A DNA stretch of 7,192 bases from Fimbriimonadaceae bacterium (GTDB lineage Bacteria; Armatimonadota; Fimbriimonadia; Fimbriimonadales; Fimbriimonadaceae): NCBI GenBank assembly GCA_025451715.1, contig JANWJY010000174.1, positions 1 through 7,192 of the forward strand, written 5' to 3'. Below the pieces are notes generated by a model that worked only from the letters and a program-made list of their open reading frames with translations, was not told the DNA's origin and did not search any database. Position 1 is the stretch's first letter. Each line of letters starts with the position of its first letter. Both the position numbers and the translations under genes were made by a program. Positions 6,742 to 7,192 of the stretch are shown here, one piece after another.

Positions 6742-7053
6742 TTACATGCGCTCGGGCGCGGAGATTCCGAGGAGGTCAAAGGTTGCCCTCAGCGAAGCGC
6801 GGGTGGCGACACAGAGAGCGAGGCGGGCCTGGCTCAGCTCGGGATGATCGGGCTGGATGACGCGGCACGCGTCGTAAAAGTGGTGGTAGGTGCGGGCGAG
6901 CTCGACCGCGTAGGTGGTGAGGCGGTTGACGCCGTAGTCTTCGGCGCAGCGCGCGACCTCGTAGTCGAGGTCCTGGAGCTTTAGGATCAACGCCTTCTCC
7001 TTTGGGTGCGTTAGGAGCGTGAGGTCGAGCCCCGCACCCCCCCCCCCCCCCAC
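6742..7053 (-). CDS. argS: Arginyl-tRNA synthetase, C-terminal fragment cut by an artefactual palindrome
   Basis: ArgS charges tRNA-Arg with arginine. Only the C-terminal anticodon-binding (DALR) domain is present. Visible motifs are GLDLTLLTHPKEKALILKL, YEVARCAEDYGVNRLTTYAVELA, YHHFYDACRV and the terminal LLGISAPERM before TAA, all typical of the family's last 95-100 residues. The catalytic HIGH and KMSKS regions, several hundred residues upstream, are missing. Reading upstream on the - strand, the protein is normal back to about Ala-Gly-Leu-Asp (near 7036) and then becomes a meaningless glycine run encoded by the G/C tract. The GTG at 7051-7053 is therefore not a real start, and the true gene should continue beyond the window. 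It is convergent with the DUF4434 gene. Identity is secure; the 5' limit is not. Confidence 0.9.
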   Translation of the reverse strand: MGGGGGAGLDLTLLTHPKEKALILKLQDLDYEVARCAEDYGVNRLTTYAVELARTYHHFYDACRVIQPDHPELSQARLALCVATRASLRATFDLLGISAPERM

Positions 7054-7081
7054 CCCCCCCGGGGGTGGGGGGGCTGGGGGG
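7037..7081. other. C-run/G-run low-complexity tract at the palindrome centre
   Basis: Fifteen C (7037-7051), A, eight C (7053-7060), then five G, T, seven G, CT and six G (7076-7081). Such tracts are typical of sequencing or assembly failure. It coincides exactly with the point where the ArgS reading frame stops making sense. Even A7052 is mirrored by T7066, so most of the tract was inside the duplicated piece. Confidence 0.9.
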
Positions 7082-7085
7082 TGTG

Positions 7086-7192
7086 GGGCTCGACCTCACG
7101 CTCCTAACGCACCCAAAGGAGAAGGCGTTGATCCTAAAGCTCCAGGACCTCGACTACGAGGTCGCGCGCTGCGCCGAAGACTACGGCGTCAA
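7086..7192 (+). pseudogene. Mirrored duplicate fragment of argS
   Basis: On the + strand this stretch encodes GLDLTLLTHPKEKAL and onward to AEDYGV, the same residues and codons as the - strand argS end. It is the right arm of the inverted repeat. The identical nucleotide sequence, with no synonymous change outside the G/C tract, argues against an old gene duplication. It should not be counted as a second argS gene. Confidence 0.85.

Larger units (their letters stand above)
6926..7192. repeat. Near-perfect inverted repeat (132-bp arms) centred at 7059
   Basis: Each base n from 6926 to 7057 pairs with base 14118-n up to the last base of the window. The only mismatches are 7034/7084, 7043/7075 and 7044/7074, and the centre is 3 unpaired bases (7058-7060). 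The arms contain argS coding sequence, so the right arm is a mirrored copy of the left. The mirror reaches the window edge and may continue. A real palindrome of this size would be unstable in most bacteria and would destroy an essential gene, so a fold-back chimera or assembly error is the likeliest source. Confidence 0.95.

Noticed and set aside
6153..6779. Open frame on the - strand opposite the DUF4434 gene
   Set aside because: Low-complexity shadow composition; it also overlaps the argS end in another frame.
6926..7192. Hairpin telomere of a linear replicon
   Set aside because: It would truncate the essential argS gene, and the centre is a C/G homopolymer tract typical of sequence artefact.
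1..7192. CRISPR array, tRNA or rRNA genes, insertion sequence
   Set aside because: No spaced direct repeats, cloverleaf, rRNA motifs or transposase reading frame were seen.

Overview
The window is GC-rich bacterial chromosomal DNA carrying conserved housekeeping genes (comM/yifB, ruvA, ruvB, argS) interleaved with poorly characterised families: two Cys-rich single-pass membrane paralogues, a DUF4127 protein and a DUF4434 protein. No phage, IS, CRISPR or plasmid genes are visible. The high GC content, the families present and the scarcity of clear Shine-Dalgarno sites would fit Armatimonadota (for example Fimbriimonadales) or a similar under-sampled phylum. That placement is inference; no rRNA or other decisive marker is present.

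Layout on the + strand: the 3' part of comM (1-1112); a 166-bp spacer with a GC-rich hairpin; two tandem paralogous genes (1279-1812 and 1880-2461) encoding a five-cysteine N-terminal domain followed by one hydrophobic segment; a secreted or exported DUF4127 protein (2510-4171); ruvA (4193-4777) and ruvB (4774-5805) overlapping by 4 bases; and a DUF4434 TIM-barrel-type protein (5811-6710) starting 5 bases after ruvB. DUF4127, ruvA, ruvB and the DUF4434 gene are packed tightly enough to be one transcription unit, so the Holliday-junction branch-migration motor sits between two genes with no known link to recombination.

After a 31-bp gap the last gene is convergent: the C-terminal end of arginyl-tRNA synthetase (argS) on the - strand, from 6742. 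It runs into a C-run/G-run tract at about 7037-7081, after which 7061-7192 is an almost perfect reverse complement of 6926-7057. This large fold-back palindrome interrupts an essential gene and is best read as an assembly or library artefact at a contig end. The sequence after about 7036 should not be trusted as genomic.

I do not see a convincing new defence or mobile system here. The points most worth follow-up are the tandem Cys-rich membrane paralogues, the DUF4127-ruvAB-DUF4434 cluster, and a TANNNT box placed exactly 7 bases before two start codons, which suggests leaderless transcripts.
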